From the NCBI GenBank assembly GCA_035530655.1, contig DATKUK010000107.1, forward strand, positions 1 through 64,000: 64,000 nt of DNA. Direction: 5' to 3'. Position numbers and translations under genes: made by a program. This DNA comes from DATKUK01 sp035530655. Lineage in GTDB: Bacteria; Planctomycetota; Phycisphaerae; UBA1845; DATKUK01. Shown here piece by piece: positions 51,229 to 59,447 of this stretch (position 1 is its first letter; each line of letters begins with the position of its first letter). The notes under the pieces were generated by a model, which was not told where the DNA came from, made no database searches, and saw only the letters and a program-made list of their open reading frames with translations.

Positions 51229-52449
51229 TTACCCGATGCTTCGGTCGAGCCGGGCCTTGTGATAGGCGAGTCGCTGGTCGGGCGTCATGCGGGCAAAATC
51301 GGGCATCCCGTCGGCGCGGGTGGGATAGGCTGCTTGGCCGTTGGAGGCGGCAGGCCGACGCGAATCGACCGGGGCGGCACGCCGTGCGGGGGCCCCCGAA
51401 GCTGGGATGCTGAAGCTGCGGGTCGAGCCGCTGTATCCGACAGCCTGCTCGGTCAACTGCATGTCGTCGTGTAACGAGCGATTCGGCTTGATCCCCAGAC
51501 CCTGAAGCACGCCGTGGTAGGCCTTGACTGCTTCCTGCGGGCCAATCTCGCCATCGGCGATCCATCGCAGAAACTGGATGAAGCTGAGCTGATGCTCGGC
51601 GTTGTTGATCTTGCGCCCGAACAAGGCGGCCCGGGCGCCGTGGGCTTTCGCCTCGGCCAGCAGCTTAAACGCGTCATACGTCGTGCCCGCCGAGCCACCC
51701 AGAATGCCCGGCACGAGATGCCGGTCGTAATGGACCAGCTCCTCCATGAACTTCGGTCCGTGATAGACAATCTTCAAAAAGAGCGGCCGACCCGCCGAGG
51801 GCACACCCGCCAATGCCCGGGCGATCAGATCGTTGATGAACGCGCCGATCTTGTCAGGCGGGATCGGGTGGACCGGTGCGTTGGGATCGAACACCTCCAG
51901 AAAGTGGCGAAAGCCCTTGCGCTCGGCCTCGACGCGAAAGTCGCGATAGGCTTCGAGGCTCCGGCGGTCCAGGTCGACGTCGTTGTTGAACGTGATGCTG
52001 TACAGGCCGAGGTTCGCACCGAGCTGCCGCTGTGAATCGTCGCAGTCGAGCTGTCCGCACTGGGCGTGCTCGATCAGAGCCGTACGGAACGGTCGCGACG
52101 GCTGTTTGGGATAGGACGCACCGCGCGCGACGTGAATGTCGGTCGTGTCGTTGGCCCTAACGGCCGGCGTGACCGGCGAGCCGTCGAACAGGCGTTGGCG
52201 AATGGTCACGACCTCGTTGGTCGAAACGGACATCAGCATGATGTCGAGCAGCCCCTGTCGGACGTTCTCGGCAATGTGCTCTCGGTAGTCGGCCAGCGAA
52301 CGAAAGCCCCCGTCCTGATGCTCGGGGCTCACGCCGGGCGAGCCCATGCCGAAGGCCATGTCCGCGTCCTTGGCATCGGCCAGGATGAAGGCGCCAGAGT
52401 CCGGGTCGGCGTGGATGTCGGCCAGCTTTGCGTCGAGTGACTTGGTCAT
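51229..52449 (-). CDS. Class I aldolase-like TIM barrel with C-terminal tail, BMC-associated
   Basis: A 406-residue protein starting at ATG 52449. Residues 50-330 form a barrel with a possible Schiff-base lysine in LFLKIVYHGPKFM (K226) and the phosphate-binding GGSAGTT (251-257), followed by HGARAALFGRKINNAEHQLS. These are traits of the class I/LacD-DhnA-type aldolases that cleave ketose bisphosphates. Residues about 349-381 are a low-complexity Ala/Pro/Arg linker, and 382-406 form a short basic helix (FARMTPDQRLAYHKARLDRS). A linker plus terminal helix is how encapsulation peptides are attached to BMC cargo. It is the last BMC-locus gene, 8 bp after the class II aldolase gene. Confidence 0.7.
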   Translation of the reverse strand: MTKSLDAKLADIHADPDSGAFILADAKDADMAFGMGSPGVSPEHQDGGFRSLADYREHIAENVRQGLLDIMLMSVSTNEVVTIRQRLFDGSPVTPAVRANDTTDIHVARGASYPKQPSRPFRTALIEHAQCGQLDCDDSQRQLGANLGLYSITFNNDVDLDRRSLEAYRDFRVEAERKGFRHFLEVFDPNAPVHPIPPDKIGAFINDLIARALAGVPSAGRPLFLKIVYHGPKFMEELVHYDRHLVPGILGGSAGTTYDAFKLLAEAKAHGARAALFGRKINNAEHQLSFIQFLRWIADGEIGPQEAVKAYHGVLQGLGIKPNRSLHDDMQLTEQAVGYSGSTRSFSIPASGAPARRAAPVDSRRPAASNGQAAYPTRADGMPDFARMTPDQRLAYHKARLDRSIG

Positions 52450-52457
52450 GGCAATCG

Positions 52458-53450
52458 TTACCCTCGTCCGTCGCCCGCCATCTGAACGATTCGATCGGTG
52501 ATCACCTGCACGAGGCGTTCCACCTGGTCGTCCATCGCCCGTTTGCGGGCGGTTTCGGAACTGGAGCCCAACGACTCCGCGCCGGCGAGCTGCCGACCGG
52601 CCACCACGGCCGGGAAAGATCGGGTTCGCTCTGGCAGCGGCTGCGGCTGGCCCGCCTGCGATTTGGCCCCGGCGATGCCCGCCCCGCGCCCGTGCCCGTT
52701 GGCGTCGGCGGTGTGCTGGGCGATGGCCCGCATCGAAAAGCCGCGAAGGAACTCGTCGCTGCCGGCCAGCGTGCACACCTGCGCGTCGCCGTCCAGCCGC
52801 GGATCGTCGATGCCCAGGTTCTGCTTCAATTGCAGAAGGTCGCGCACGTGCCCCTCGGACAGTTGACGAATGCTGCCCACCTGCTTGGCCAGCAGCAGGA
52901 TGCGACAGTACTGATCCAACGTCTCCAGATGGAAGTACGCCTGTTCGAGCGTTCGATCACACGCCACCGCCCCATGATTGGCCAGCAGAATGGTATTGGC
53001 TTTGTTGCGTAGATGCGGCAGGATCGTCTCTGCAAACGTTTTGGTGCCGGGCGTGTCGTATTCGGCGATGGGCACCTGGCCGATGAAGATCTCCACCTCG
53101 GGCAGGATGCACGTGGGCAACTCGAGTCCGGCGACCGCAAACGCCGTTGCATGCGGCGGGTGGGCATGGCACACGGCGTTGATGCCAGACAGCTCGTGGT
53201 AGATCTCCAGGTGGAGCATGATCTCCGACGTCCGCGGCATGCCCCCGGCGAGCTGCTTGCCCTGTTCGTCGACCACTGCGATATCTGCCGGCTGAAGGAA
53301 ACCCTTGGACACGCCCGTCGGCGTGCAGAGGTAGCGGCCGTCGCCCAGACGGTAGCTGATGTTGCCGTCGTTGGCGGCGACGAAATTCTTCTCGTACATC
53401 CGGCGGCCCACCTGGCAAATCTGTCGCTTGACCTCCCATTCACTGGCCAT
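52458..53450 (-). CDS. Class II aldolase of the L-fuculose/L-rhamnulose phosphate type, BMC cargo
   Basis: A 330-residue protein; ATG 53450. The zinc aldolase core is residues 1-215: NDGNISYRLGDGRY (28-40), the catalytic-glutamate region TSEIMLH (E76), HAHPPHATAF (H95, H97) and NHGAVACD (H159). It is expected to cleave fuculose-1-P or rhamnulose-1-P into DHAP and L-lactaldehyde. A low-complexity linker (about 268-305) is followed by an amphipathic helix VERLVQVITDRIVQMA at the C-terminus, a strong encapsulation-peptide candidate. The ATG overlaps the stop of the preceding BMC-P gene as TGATG. This fits PV-type BMC loci, in which a fuculose-phosphate aldolase is the signature enzyme. Confidence 0.88.
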   Translation of the reverse strand: MASEWEVKRQICQVGRRMYEKNFVAANDGNISYRLGDGRYLCTPTGVSKGFLQPADIAVVDEQGKQLAGGMPRTSEIMLHLEIYHELSGINAVCHAHPPHATAFAVAGLELPTCILPEVEIFIGQVPIAEYDTPGTKTFAETILPHLRNKANTILLANHGAVACDRTLEQAYFHLETLDQYCRILLLAKQVGSIRQLSEGHVRDLLQLKQNLGIDDPRLDGDAQVCTLAGSDEFLRGFSMRAIAQHTADANGHGRGAGIAGAKSQAGQPQPLPERTRSFPAVVAGRQLAGAESLGSSSETARKRAMDDQVERLVQVITDRIVQMAGDGRG

Positions 53451-53749
53451 CACGGCACCTCCAGCACGGGATCGAAATCGAGATCGTCGAGGATGCACGC
53501 GTTGTAGGCGTCGTACGGGACCTTCTGCGGGTAGAACGGTGCGGTGGCTTCGCGCCCCTCCACCAGCCCGACGCGATCATCCTCGCGAGCGGCCAGACTG
53601 TCGTACATCACCAGCGTCTCCTCGTTGCCGTCGTTTCTGCCCGCCAGCGTGCCTCGATTGGACGGCCGCACGAGCAGGAAGCTGCCCGGCACGAGTTCGG
53701 ACATCCTGCGGTTGAGCGTGACTTTGCCGATCACCCGGGCGATTCGCAT
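53450..53749 (-). CDS. BMC-P (EutN/CcmL-type) pentameric shell vertex protein
   Basis: A 99-residue BMC-P protein. MRIARVIGKVTLNRR begins the beta-barrel, and the pentamer-specific segments SFLLVRPSNRGTL and DAYNACILDDLDF follow. The GNDG/charged loop and acidic C-terminus differ from the other two BMC-P copies here (57431-57745 and 54589-54843), so the vertices of the compartment may be non-identical. Six bp separate it from the RpiB-like gene. Confidence 0.85.
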   Translation of the reverse strand: MRIARVIGKVTLNRRMSELVPGSFLLVRPSNRGTLAGRNDGNEETLVMYDSLAAREDDRVGLVEGREATAPFYPQKVPYDAYNACILDDLDFDPVLEVP

Positions 53750-53755
53750 GGTGGG

Positions 53756-54574
53756 CTATGTCCTTTCCAACTCGGCCACAGCCGCCAGCAAGGTGTCGGC
53801 CATGGGTGAAGCCGTCCGTTCGGACGCAAACTCGCGAATCATGGTCCGCATCTCGTGAAAGCTGCTGAACGCCGTCTCCAGGATCAGCATGTTGGCGTCG
53901 AAGTGTCGCAGGGCGGCCTCCACGCTTTGGCGGCGCGTTCCCTGCACGGCGCGGATGCCCGGCATCTTGTTGGCCAGCACCATCGCGTCGGCCGCGAACG
54001 GCAGGATCGCGACACCCGCCGCCAATGTGCCGTCCGTGACAGACCGGCCCATGGCTTGTAGGTTGCGGATCCAGCAGTCGGTCTGGTTGCACTCGACCAG
54101 CGTCACACCGTCGCACGCCAAAGCGTCGAGCAGTCCCTCGGTCGTCCGGTCGGTTCGGTCGCTGACCACACCGATGGCTCCGACCGAGAGCGCAGGGCTC
54201 GAAGACGTTTCCGATGCCTCGCTACCGGAGCTCGCGACGGGCGCAGCCGGGTTGACGCTCGCATGCGACGGGTTCGGCTTGGGGGCCTTGTGAACGGTCA
54301 CGTGTCGTTGCTGGACAAGGTCGACGGCATTGGGCGTGAGATACTCGTTGTGCGCCAGCTCGATCACCCCGTTGCCGGCCGACGCCCGGATCCGCTGCTG
54401 GAGCATCTGGGCCGTGATGAACACCTTGGCGGGCGGGCGGGCCTGCGGTCTGGATTGGCCGACACCAACCCGTGCGCCGGCGCCTGGGGGCGCGCCGGTC
54501 AGGGCTGATCCGCCGCGCTGCCGCAGAGCAACCAGCACCTGCTCGACGATCCGGTTGACCAGTTCGGCCTCCAC
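53756..54574 (-). CDS. RpiB/LacA-like protein with N-terminal encapsulation helix; catalytic motif lost
   Basis: A 272-residue protein starting at GTG 54574 after AAAGG. Residues 2-19 (EAELVNRIVEQVLVALRQ) form an amphipathic helix like those on the BMC enzymes. A Gly/Ala linker, a domain containing ELAHNEYLTPNAVDLV (about 72-87) and a disordered Ser/Ala stretch follow. The C-terminal 150 residues resemble ribose-5-P isomerase B/galactose-6-P isomerase: LANKMPGIRAVQG and ALRHFDANMLILE match the ANKxxGIRA and RxHNDANVL blocks. The catalytic Cys-Gly-Thr-Gly loop before ANK is replaced by LPFAADAM, so isomerase activity is doubtful. It lies between two BMC-P genes. Confidence 0.7.
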   Translation of the reverse strand: MEAELVNRIVEQVLVALRQRGGSALTGAPPGAGARVGVGQSRPQARPPAKVFITAQMLQQRIRASAGNGVIELAHNEYLTPNAVDLVQQRHVTVHKAPKPNPSHASVNPAAPVASSGSEASETSSSPALSVGAIGVVSDRTDRTTEGLLDALACDGVTLVECNQTDCWIRNLQAMGRSVTDGTLAAGVAILPFAADAMVLANKMPGIRAVQGTRRQSVEAALRHFDANMLILETAFSSFHEMRTMIREFASERTASPMADTLLAAVAELERT

Positions 54575-54588
54575 CGCCTGCTGCCTTT

Positions 54589-54843
54589 CTAATCCACAAT
54601 TCCGATTACGGCCCAGCGGACGGGCGACGTGTTGTCGCCAACCATCTCCCGCGCGCCCCTGCCGTCGTTACTGATCACCACCTGCGTACCATGACCGGCG
54701 CCGAGCATGTCGATCGCCAGCAGCGGATCGCCGTCGGGACCACCGTCCTGACCGATCGGCTGGACGACCAGCAGCTTCCACCCTCGCATCGACGGATGCT
54801 TGATGGTTGCGATCGCGCTGCCTTCTACTACGCCTTTGAGCAT
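54589..54843 (-). CDS. BMC-P (EutN/CcmL-type) pentameric shell vertex protein
   Basis: An 84-residue BMC-P protein starting at ATG 54843, close to the family's minimal length. KGVVEGSAIATIKHPSMRGW, LLVVQPIG and DMLGAGHGTQVVISNDG are the standard EutN/CcmL blocks, and it ends VRWAVIGIVD. It follows the URO-D-like gene by 5 bp. Confidence 0.9.
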   Translation of the reverse strand: MLKGVVEGSAIATIKHPSMRGWKLLVVQPIGQDGGPDGDPLLAIDMLGAGHGTQVVISNDGRGAREMVGDNTSPVRWAVIGIVD

Positions 54844-54848
54844 GACAC

Positions 54849-55904
54849 TTATCTCTTGCAAAGCTCCAGGTATGCCTCGTTGTAATACAGCGCGTTGTCC
54901 ACCGGCGTGTTGGCGGGGATGTGGTTGCCCACCGCCATAATGAAGCCCGGGTACTGCCTCCCGATGTCCATGCAGCGTTTTACCTCGTTGTAGATGTCCC
55001 GCTTCGTGCCGAGCAGCAGCACCCGCGTGTCGGCATTGCCCACGAACGCATGGCTGCGGCCATACCGGCGGGCGAACAGCGCCATATCGCTCATCGGCTC
55101 CATGACCAGTGCGTGGGCGCCTGCGGCGACGATGTCGTCAAAGAACACGTGGTAGGCGCCGTCGGCGGTGAACATCAGCTTCTTGCCAGCCTCGAGGACC
55201 GGCCGCCACAACCGCTTGTACTTGGGGAAGATGTACTTGCGATACCAGTCAGGCGCAAACACGGGCCCCGACGTCCAGCAGATATCGTCGTGGCTCATGA
55301 TCACCGGCGCTTCCGACCGCGCCCAGCCCTCAAAATACGGCGCGATCCACTCAACATAGCTGTCGATCACCCGTGCGAAGCGACGCTCGTCGGTGCCGGC
55401 GGCCGTCAGCAGCATATCCCACCCAAAGATGCAGATCAGACCCGAAAACAGCGTCTCGTAGACGCCGCCGGTGACCACCCACGGATCATCGCCCTGCGCC
55501 GGGCGCCAGCGACGATTGCACTTCTCGACGATCTCATCGATCAGCTCACTCGGAAAAACGGCAGCCGGATCAAAACTAAGAGCCTGCTCGACACTGCTGA
55601 ACGGACAGGGCGAGGCGGGGCGCAGGTCGCTGCCGTCGGCGACATAGTGGCCATGGCCCATGTCGGTCCGAACCGTGATCTCGTGCCCGCCCGGAGTCGA
55701 CCACTCCAGGCAGTACTCCCATGCTTCCATGAACGCGTGTGATGCGCGCCCACGGTTCGCCTCGACCGACGTATCGATGCCCGTTACCACTGCCACCAAT
55801 TCCCACTGCGTGTCGGCCGAATACTCCGTTCGCGGGACGCGATCGGTCATCTCCAGGTTCAGCGCGGCAATACACGCTTCGTAGCTCATGGCCTTCACAG
55901 TCAT
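54849..55904 (-). CDS. URO-D superfamily protein inside the BMC operon
   Basis: A 351-residue TIM barrel of the uroporphyrinogen decarboxylase superfamily. Unlike the copy at 47491-48555 it has no HxC motif in the equivalent strand (KLMFTADGAYH instead), so a zinc methyltransferase site is missing, and it also lacks the HemE N-terminal signature. Family-like segments are GYETLFSGL-like VYETLFSGLICIFGWDMLL, DDICWTSGP and VGNHIPANTPVDNALYYNEA. It is packed between the aldehyde dehydrogenase and BMC-P genes with gaps of under 20 bp, so it is surely co-transcribed. No encapsulation helix is visible. Role unknown. Confidence 0.75.
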   Translation of the reverse strand: MTVKAMSYEACIAALNLEMTDRVPRTEYSADTQWELVAVVTGIDTSVEANRGRASHAFMEAWEYCLEWSTPGGHEITVRTDMGHGHYVADGSDLRPASPCPFSSVEQALSFDPAAVFPSELIDEIVEKCNRRWRPAQGDDPWVVTGGVYETLFSGLICIFGWDMLLTAAGTDERRFARVIDSYVEWIAPYFEGWARSEAPVIMSHDDICWTSGPVFAPDWYRKYIFPKYKRLWRPVLEAGKKLMFTADGAYHVFFDDIVAAGAHALVMEPMSDMALFARRYGRSHAFVGNADTRVLLLGTKRDIYNEVKRCMDIGRQYPGFIMAVGNHIPANTPVDNALYYNEAYLELCKR

Positions 55905-55919
55905 GTTCTTGCGACGCGT

Positions 55920-57398
55920 CTAGATGATCCGCAGGTTGTCCACCATCGTGCACCGGCGGATGCGCGTGTAGGTGGTCGGCGTGGTCAGTCCCTCGCCGGT
56001 CGAGCAGGCGATCGAGTAACTGCCGTAGCCCTCGCCGCCGGCCGAATCGCCCGCCAGCGACGGACCGTTCTTGACGTATATCGTGGTGTTCATCTCCTTG
56101 CCCATGTACGTCATGTGATCGACCAGCCGCGAATGGATCACCGCCGTATGCCCGAAGCCGTGCTCGGCCTGCTTGGCGCACTCAACCGCCTTCTCGAAGC
56201 TGTCGCACTTGACGAAGGGCAGCACGGGCATCATCTGCTCGGCCTGCACGAACGGATGCCGCTGGTCGGTCTGGCCGAACAGCAGTCGACACGAAGGTGG
56301 GACGCTCACGCCGATCTGCCGGGCGAGCGTCTGCGGCTCGGCGCCGACGAATTCTGTCTTGGCGTGCGGATGACTGCCCTCCCCGCCGGTCTCGATGCAG
56401 ATCCGGGCCAACTGGTCCATCTGTTGGGTAGTGAGCTGAAACGCGCCGGCCTTGGCCATGGCCGCCATCATCGGCTCGAAGATCGACGCCTCGACGAAAA
56501 CCTCCTTCTCGGAGATGCACAGCAGGTTGTTGTCGTAGGACGCGCCCTCGATGATGCATCGTGCCGCGTTGTCCAGGTCGGCCGACGCGTCGACGACCAC
56601 GGGCGGGTTGCCCGGCCCGGCGCAGATCGCCCGCTTGCCCGACCGCATGGCCGCTCGCACCACACCCATACCGCCCGTGATGGCCAGCAGGGACACGTCG
56701 CGGTGCGTGAAGATCTGGTTGGCGCTTTCCAGCGTGGGCTCGGTGATGACGCAAATCAGGTTGTCGATCCCGAGTTTCTCGTAGATCGCCTGGTTGAACA
56801 GCTTCGCGCCGTGGGCGGCGATCCGCTTGCCGCTGGGGTGCGGATTGCAGACCAGCGAATTGCCGGCTGCGATCATGTTCATGGCGTTATTGGCCAGCGT
56901 CGGCAGCGAATGCGTCACGGGGGTGATCACACCGATCACACCCCACGGCGCGTGCTCCTCCAGCGTGATGCCGTGATCGCCGCTGAAACACTCGGTCCTG
57001 ATCGAATCGGCGCCCATCGCGATCCGCGCCGCCAGCACGAGCTTGTCGGGCTTGTGCGGCGGATGACCGATCCGCGTCTCCTCGTACTCCAAGCGGCCCA
57101 GCTCGTCGGCCTGGTTGATGCAGATCTTGCCGATCAGGTCGCAGGCGATCTGTCGCTGAGCGAGCGATCGGCGCATCAGGGCTGCCTGGGCCGCCTTGGC
57201 CGCCGCGACCGCCTCGTCGACGTTCGTGAACTGACCGAACCGATTGCCCGCGGTCGTCGGTGCCGCCGACGCCGCCGACACCGGCGCCGCCGCGCTCTTG
57301 CCCACAGTCGGAGCAACGCGACCGCCCCAACCGCTCTGCACGTGCTCGAGCACCTTGGTTACGACGTCTTGAATAAGCTGTTCGTCCACCTGCGTCAT
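55920..57398 (-). CDS. CoA-acylating aldehyde dehydrogenase (PduP/EutE-like), BMC cargo
   Basis: A 492-residue aldehyde dehydrogenase. The N-terminal helix EQLIQDVVTKVLEHVQ (residues 6-21) plus an Ala/Pro linker is an encapsulation peptide. The core holds APWGVIGVITPVTHSLPT (about 150-167, coenzyme site), GNSLVCNPHPSGKR, NPPVVVDASADL and the catalytic cysteine C294 in NNLLCISEKEV, the EutE/PduP-type context with SEKE rather than the GQRC of ordinary ALDHs. It should oxidise L-lactaldehyde to lactyl-CoA with NAD and CoA. GGGAG lies before ATG 57398. Confidence 0.93.
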   Translation of the reverse strand: MTQVDEQLIQDVVTKVLEHVQSGWGGRVAPTVGKSAAAPVSAASAAPTTAGNRFGQFTNVDEAVAAAKAAQAALMRRSLAQRQIACDLIGKICINQADELGRLEYEETRIGHPPHKPDKLVLAARIAMGADSIRTECFSGDHGITLEEHAPWGVIGVITPVTHSLPTLANNAMNMIAAGNSLVCNPHPSGKRIAAHGAKLFNQAIYEKLGIDNLICVITEPTLESANQIFTHRDVSLLAITGGMGVVRAAMRSGKRAICAGPGNPPVVVDASADLDNAARCIIEGASYDNNLLCISEKEVFVEASIFEPMMAAMAKAGAFQLTTQQMDQLARICIETGGEGSHPHAKTEFVGAEPQTLARQIGVSVPPSCRLLFGQTDQRHPFVQAEQMMPVLPFVKCDSFEKAVECAKQAEHGFGHTAVIHSRLVDHMTYMGKEMNTTIYVKNGPSLAGDSAGGEGYGSYSIACSTGEGLTTPTTYTRIRRCTMVDNLRII

Positions 57399-57430
57399 GA
57401 CATGCTCCCGTTACGGGCAGGTTTCGGTGA

Positions 57431-57745
57431 TCAGCGGTCGGCCTGCTTGCGGTAGATCGTCTCGCCGTGCACACCGACCGTGTCGACGATGCCGATGACC
57501 ACGCAGTCGACCGGTGCGTCGGACGTGCCCTCGGTCATCCGCGCGCTGGAGCCCTGCGTGACCAGCACTAGCTCGTCCACGCCCGCGCCGATCGAGTCGA
57601 CCGCGACAAAGCATCGACCCGTCGAGATCATGGTTTTCTCGTCTTCATCCACGCGCAAGGGATCGATGATCAGCAGTTTCCTGCCCGTCATCTGAGGAAC
57701 CTTCTGCGTGGTCACCACGTTGCCTTTGACTCGGGCAATGAACAT
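57431..57745 (-). CDS. BMC-P (EutN/CcmL-type) pentameric shell vertex protein
   Basis: A 104-residue BMC-P protein. MFIARVKGNVVTTQKVPQM and GRKLLIIDPLRVD begin it; FVAVDSIGAGVDELVLVTQG is the conserved pentamer core, and APVDCVVIGIVD the last strand, followed by a short extension. AAAGGAAG sits before ATG 57745. It is the longest of the three BMC-P proteins and the first in the run after the BMC-H gene. Confidence 0.92.
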   Translation of the reverse strand: MFIARVKGNVVTTQKVPQMTGRKLLIIDPLRVDEDEKTMISTGRCFVAVDSIGAGVDELVLVTQGSSARMTEGTSDAPVDCVVIGIVDTVGVHGETIYRKQADR

Positions 57746-57885
57746 GCTGGCTTCCTTTCACGCTCGCCCGCCGGTGCCAAACCCGTGTGCCATCCGCCGA
57801 AGGCGGACTCGTCCGCCAGTGTTTCGTCGGGTACGACGGGCGGCCTCGGCCGTGAGCCCGGCCGAACGGCTCGCCTGCCAGTGTC

Positions 57886-58167
57886 TTATGTACTACGTGG
57901 CATCAACTTCTCGACGTCATCGTGCGGCCTGGGGATCACGTGCACCGACACGACTTCACCGATGCGGGCAGCCGCTGCCGCCCCGGCGTCGACCGCCGCC
58001 TTGCACGCCGCTACGTCGCCGGTCACCAGCGAGGCTACCAACCCGCTGCCGGCGCGATGGCGTCCGATATACTTCACCTTGGCCGCCTTCAGCATCGCGT
58101 CGGTCGCCTCAATGACGGCCACCAGGCCCCGTGTCTCGATCATTCCCAAAGCTTCATCTGGCATCAT
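57886..58167 (-). CDS. BMC-H hexameric shell protein
   Basis: A 93-residue single-domain BMC (PF00936). EALGMIETRGLVAVIEATDA (about residues 5-24), LVASLVTGDVAACKAAVDAG and IGEVVSVHVIPRPHDDVEK are the standard blocks. The pore-loop segment is GRHRAGSGL, different from the two other BMC-H proteins here, implying different pore chemistry. GGAGA precedes ATG 58167. A 140-bp gap separates it from the next BMC-P gene. Confidence 0.95.
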   Translation of the reverse strand: MMPDEALGMIETRGLVAVIEATDAMLKAAKVKYIGRHRAGSGLVASLVTGDVAACKAAVDAGAAAAARIGEVVSVHVIPRPHDDVEKLMPRST

Positions 58168-58212
58168 GATTCTCCGAAACCGGCCATGCCGGCCGGTATG
58201 TACCTCGCTTCG

Positions 58213-59409
58213 TTACGAACCCTTCGCCAACAACTCCGCCGCCTGTCGCGCGACGATCAACTCCTCATTGGTGGGCATCACCCAGACAGCCGACGACGAC
58301 TTCGCACCTTCGATACGACATTCGCCGGCCGCCGGTTCGTTCTTTCGCTCGTCGAGTTCGATGCTGCAGAACTCCAAACCGTCACACACCGCCGCACGCA
58401 CATACGGATCCTTCTGCCCGATACCGCCGGTAAAAACAATCGCGTCGGCCCCGCCCAGCTCTACCAGGTACGCGCCGAGGTAATCCCGTATGGCGGTAAC
58501 CAGCACGTCGATCGCGAGCTTTGCCCGCTCGCTGCCGTCGGCTGCGGCTTCGTGAATATCACGCATGTCGCCGCTCGTGCCGCTCACCGCCGCCAACCCG
58601 CTCTGCGTGCCCAGTATGGTGAGCATCTGATCGAGGCTCAGTCCCCCCTGGCGGTTCAGCAGCGACAGGGCGAACGGATCAAACTCGCCCGCCCGCGCCC
58701 CGTGCGGCAAACCCGACTGCGCCGACAGGCCGAACGAGTTGGCCACGCTCCGCCCGTCGCGGATCGCGCACACGCTCGACGAGCCGCCCAGATGACACGA
58801 GATGATCCGCCGCGCCTTGTCCGCGCCCATCAGTTCGGCGGTACGTGTGGCGATGTAACAGTGTGACGCCCCGTGATAGCCATAACGTCGGATGCCGTAC
58901 CGTTCAGCCCACTCCGGCGGCACGGCATAGCGTTGACGTCGCAGCGGGATCGTGTGGTGGAAGCCCGGCTCGAACGCCGCCACCAGAGGCGTCTCGCCCA
59001 GCACCTGGCGGAACATACGCATGGCCGCGATGTAGGCCGGGTTGTGCATCGGCGCGATCGGCACGAAGTACTCCATACGCTCGAGCACGTGCTCGTCGAC
59101 CCGTACGACCGGATCCAAATCGCCGCCCATCACCGCCTTGAACGCAACCGCATCCAGATCGCCCGGCGTCGCCAATGCATCGTCGGCCACCAGTTGTTCG
59201 AGCACCCGCGTGACCGCCTGGCCGTGATCGGCGAAATCGCTCGGCCGCGACCGCAGGCTCTGTCCGACAACCTGCCAACTCAACGTGCCGGCATCCTGTC
59301 CGATGCGATCGGCGCCGCCGGCGGCGAGTTCGCGCTCGTTTGCCCCAGCCATCTCGAACAGCCGGAACTTGAAGCTGGTCGATCCGATGTTGGCCACCAG
59401 AATCTTCAT
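58213..59409 (-). CDS. Acetate kinase family (acyl-phosphate to ATP), BMC-associated
   Basis: A 398-residue acetokinase family enzyme. MKILVANIGSTSFKFRLFE replaces the usual NSGSSSLKF; FKAVMGG, YGYHGASHCYIATRTAELMG, ISCHLGGSSSVCAI and VSGTSGDMRDIHEAAADGSE are the substrate and nucleotide segments. It would turn the acyl phosphate made by PduL (lactyl- or propionyl-phosphate) into the acid plus ATP. No encapsulation helix is seen, so it may act outside the shell. ATG 59409; an upstream extension of the frame covers the neighbouring BMC-H gene and is not real. Confidence 0.9.
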   Translation of the reverse strand: MKILVANIGSTSFKFRLFEMAGANERELAAGGADRIGQDAGTLSWQVVGQSLRSRPSDFADHGQAVTRVLEQLVADDALATPGDLDAVAFKAVMGGDLDPVVRVDEHVLERMEYFVPIAPMHNPAYIAAMRMFRQVLGETPLVAAFEPGFHHTIPLRRQRYAVPPEWAERYGIRRYGYHGASHCYIATRTAELMGADKARRIISCHLGGSSSVCAIRDGRSVANSFGLSAQSGLPHGARAGEFDPFALSLLNRQGGLSLDQMLTILGTQSGLAAVSGTSGDMRDIHEAAADGSERAKLAIDVLVTAIRDYLGAYLVELGGADAIVFTGGIGQKDPYVRAAVCDGLEFCSIELDERKNEPAAGECRIEGAKSSSAVWVMPTNEELIVARQAAELLAKGS

Positions 59410-59447
59410 GGCGTCTTTCTTTGGCCTGTCGATTGGACCGCCCGGGT

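Noticed and set aside
53756..54574. Assignment as a functional ribose-5-phosphate isomerase B
   Set aside because: The catalytic Cys-Gly-Thr-Gly loop is replaced, so only the fold is claimed.
56115..57455. Plus-strand open frame of 446 codons
   Set aside because: Antisense to the aldehyde dehydrogenase gene; Arg/His/Gly-rich with no family signal.
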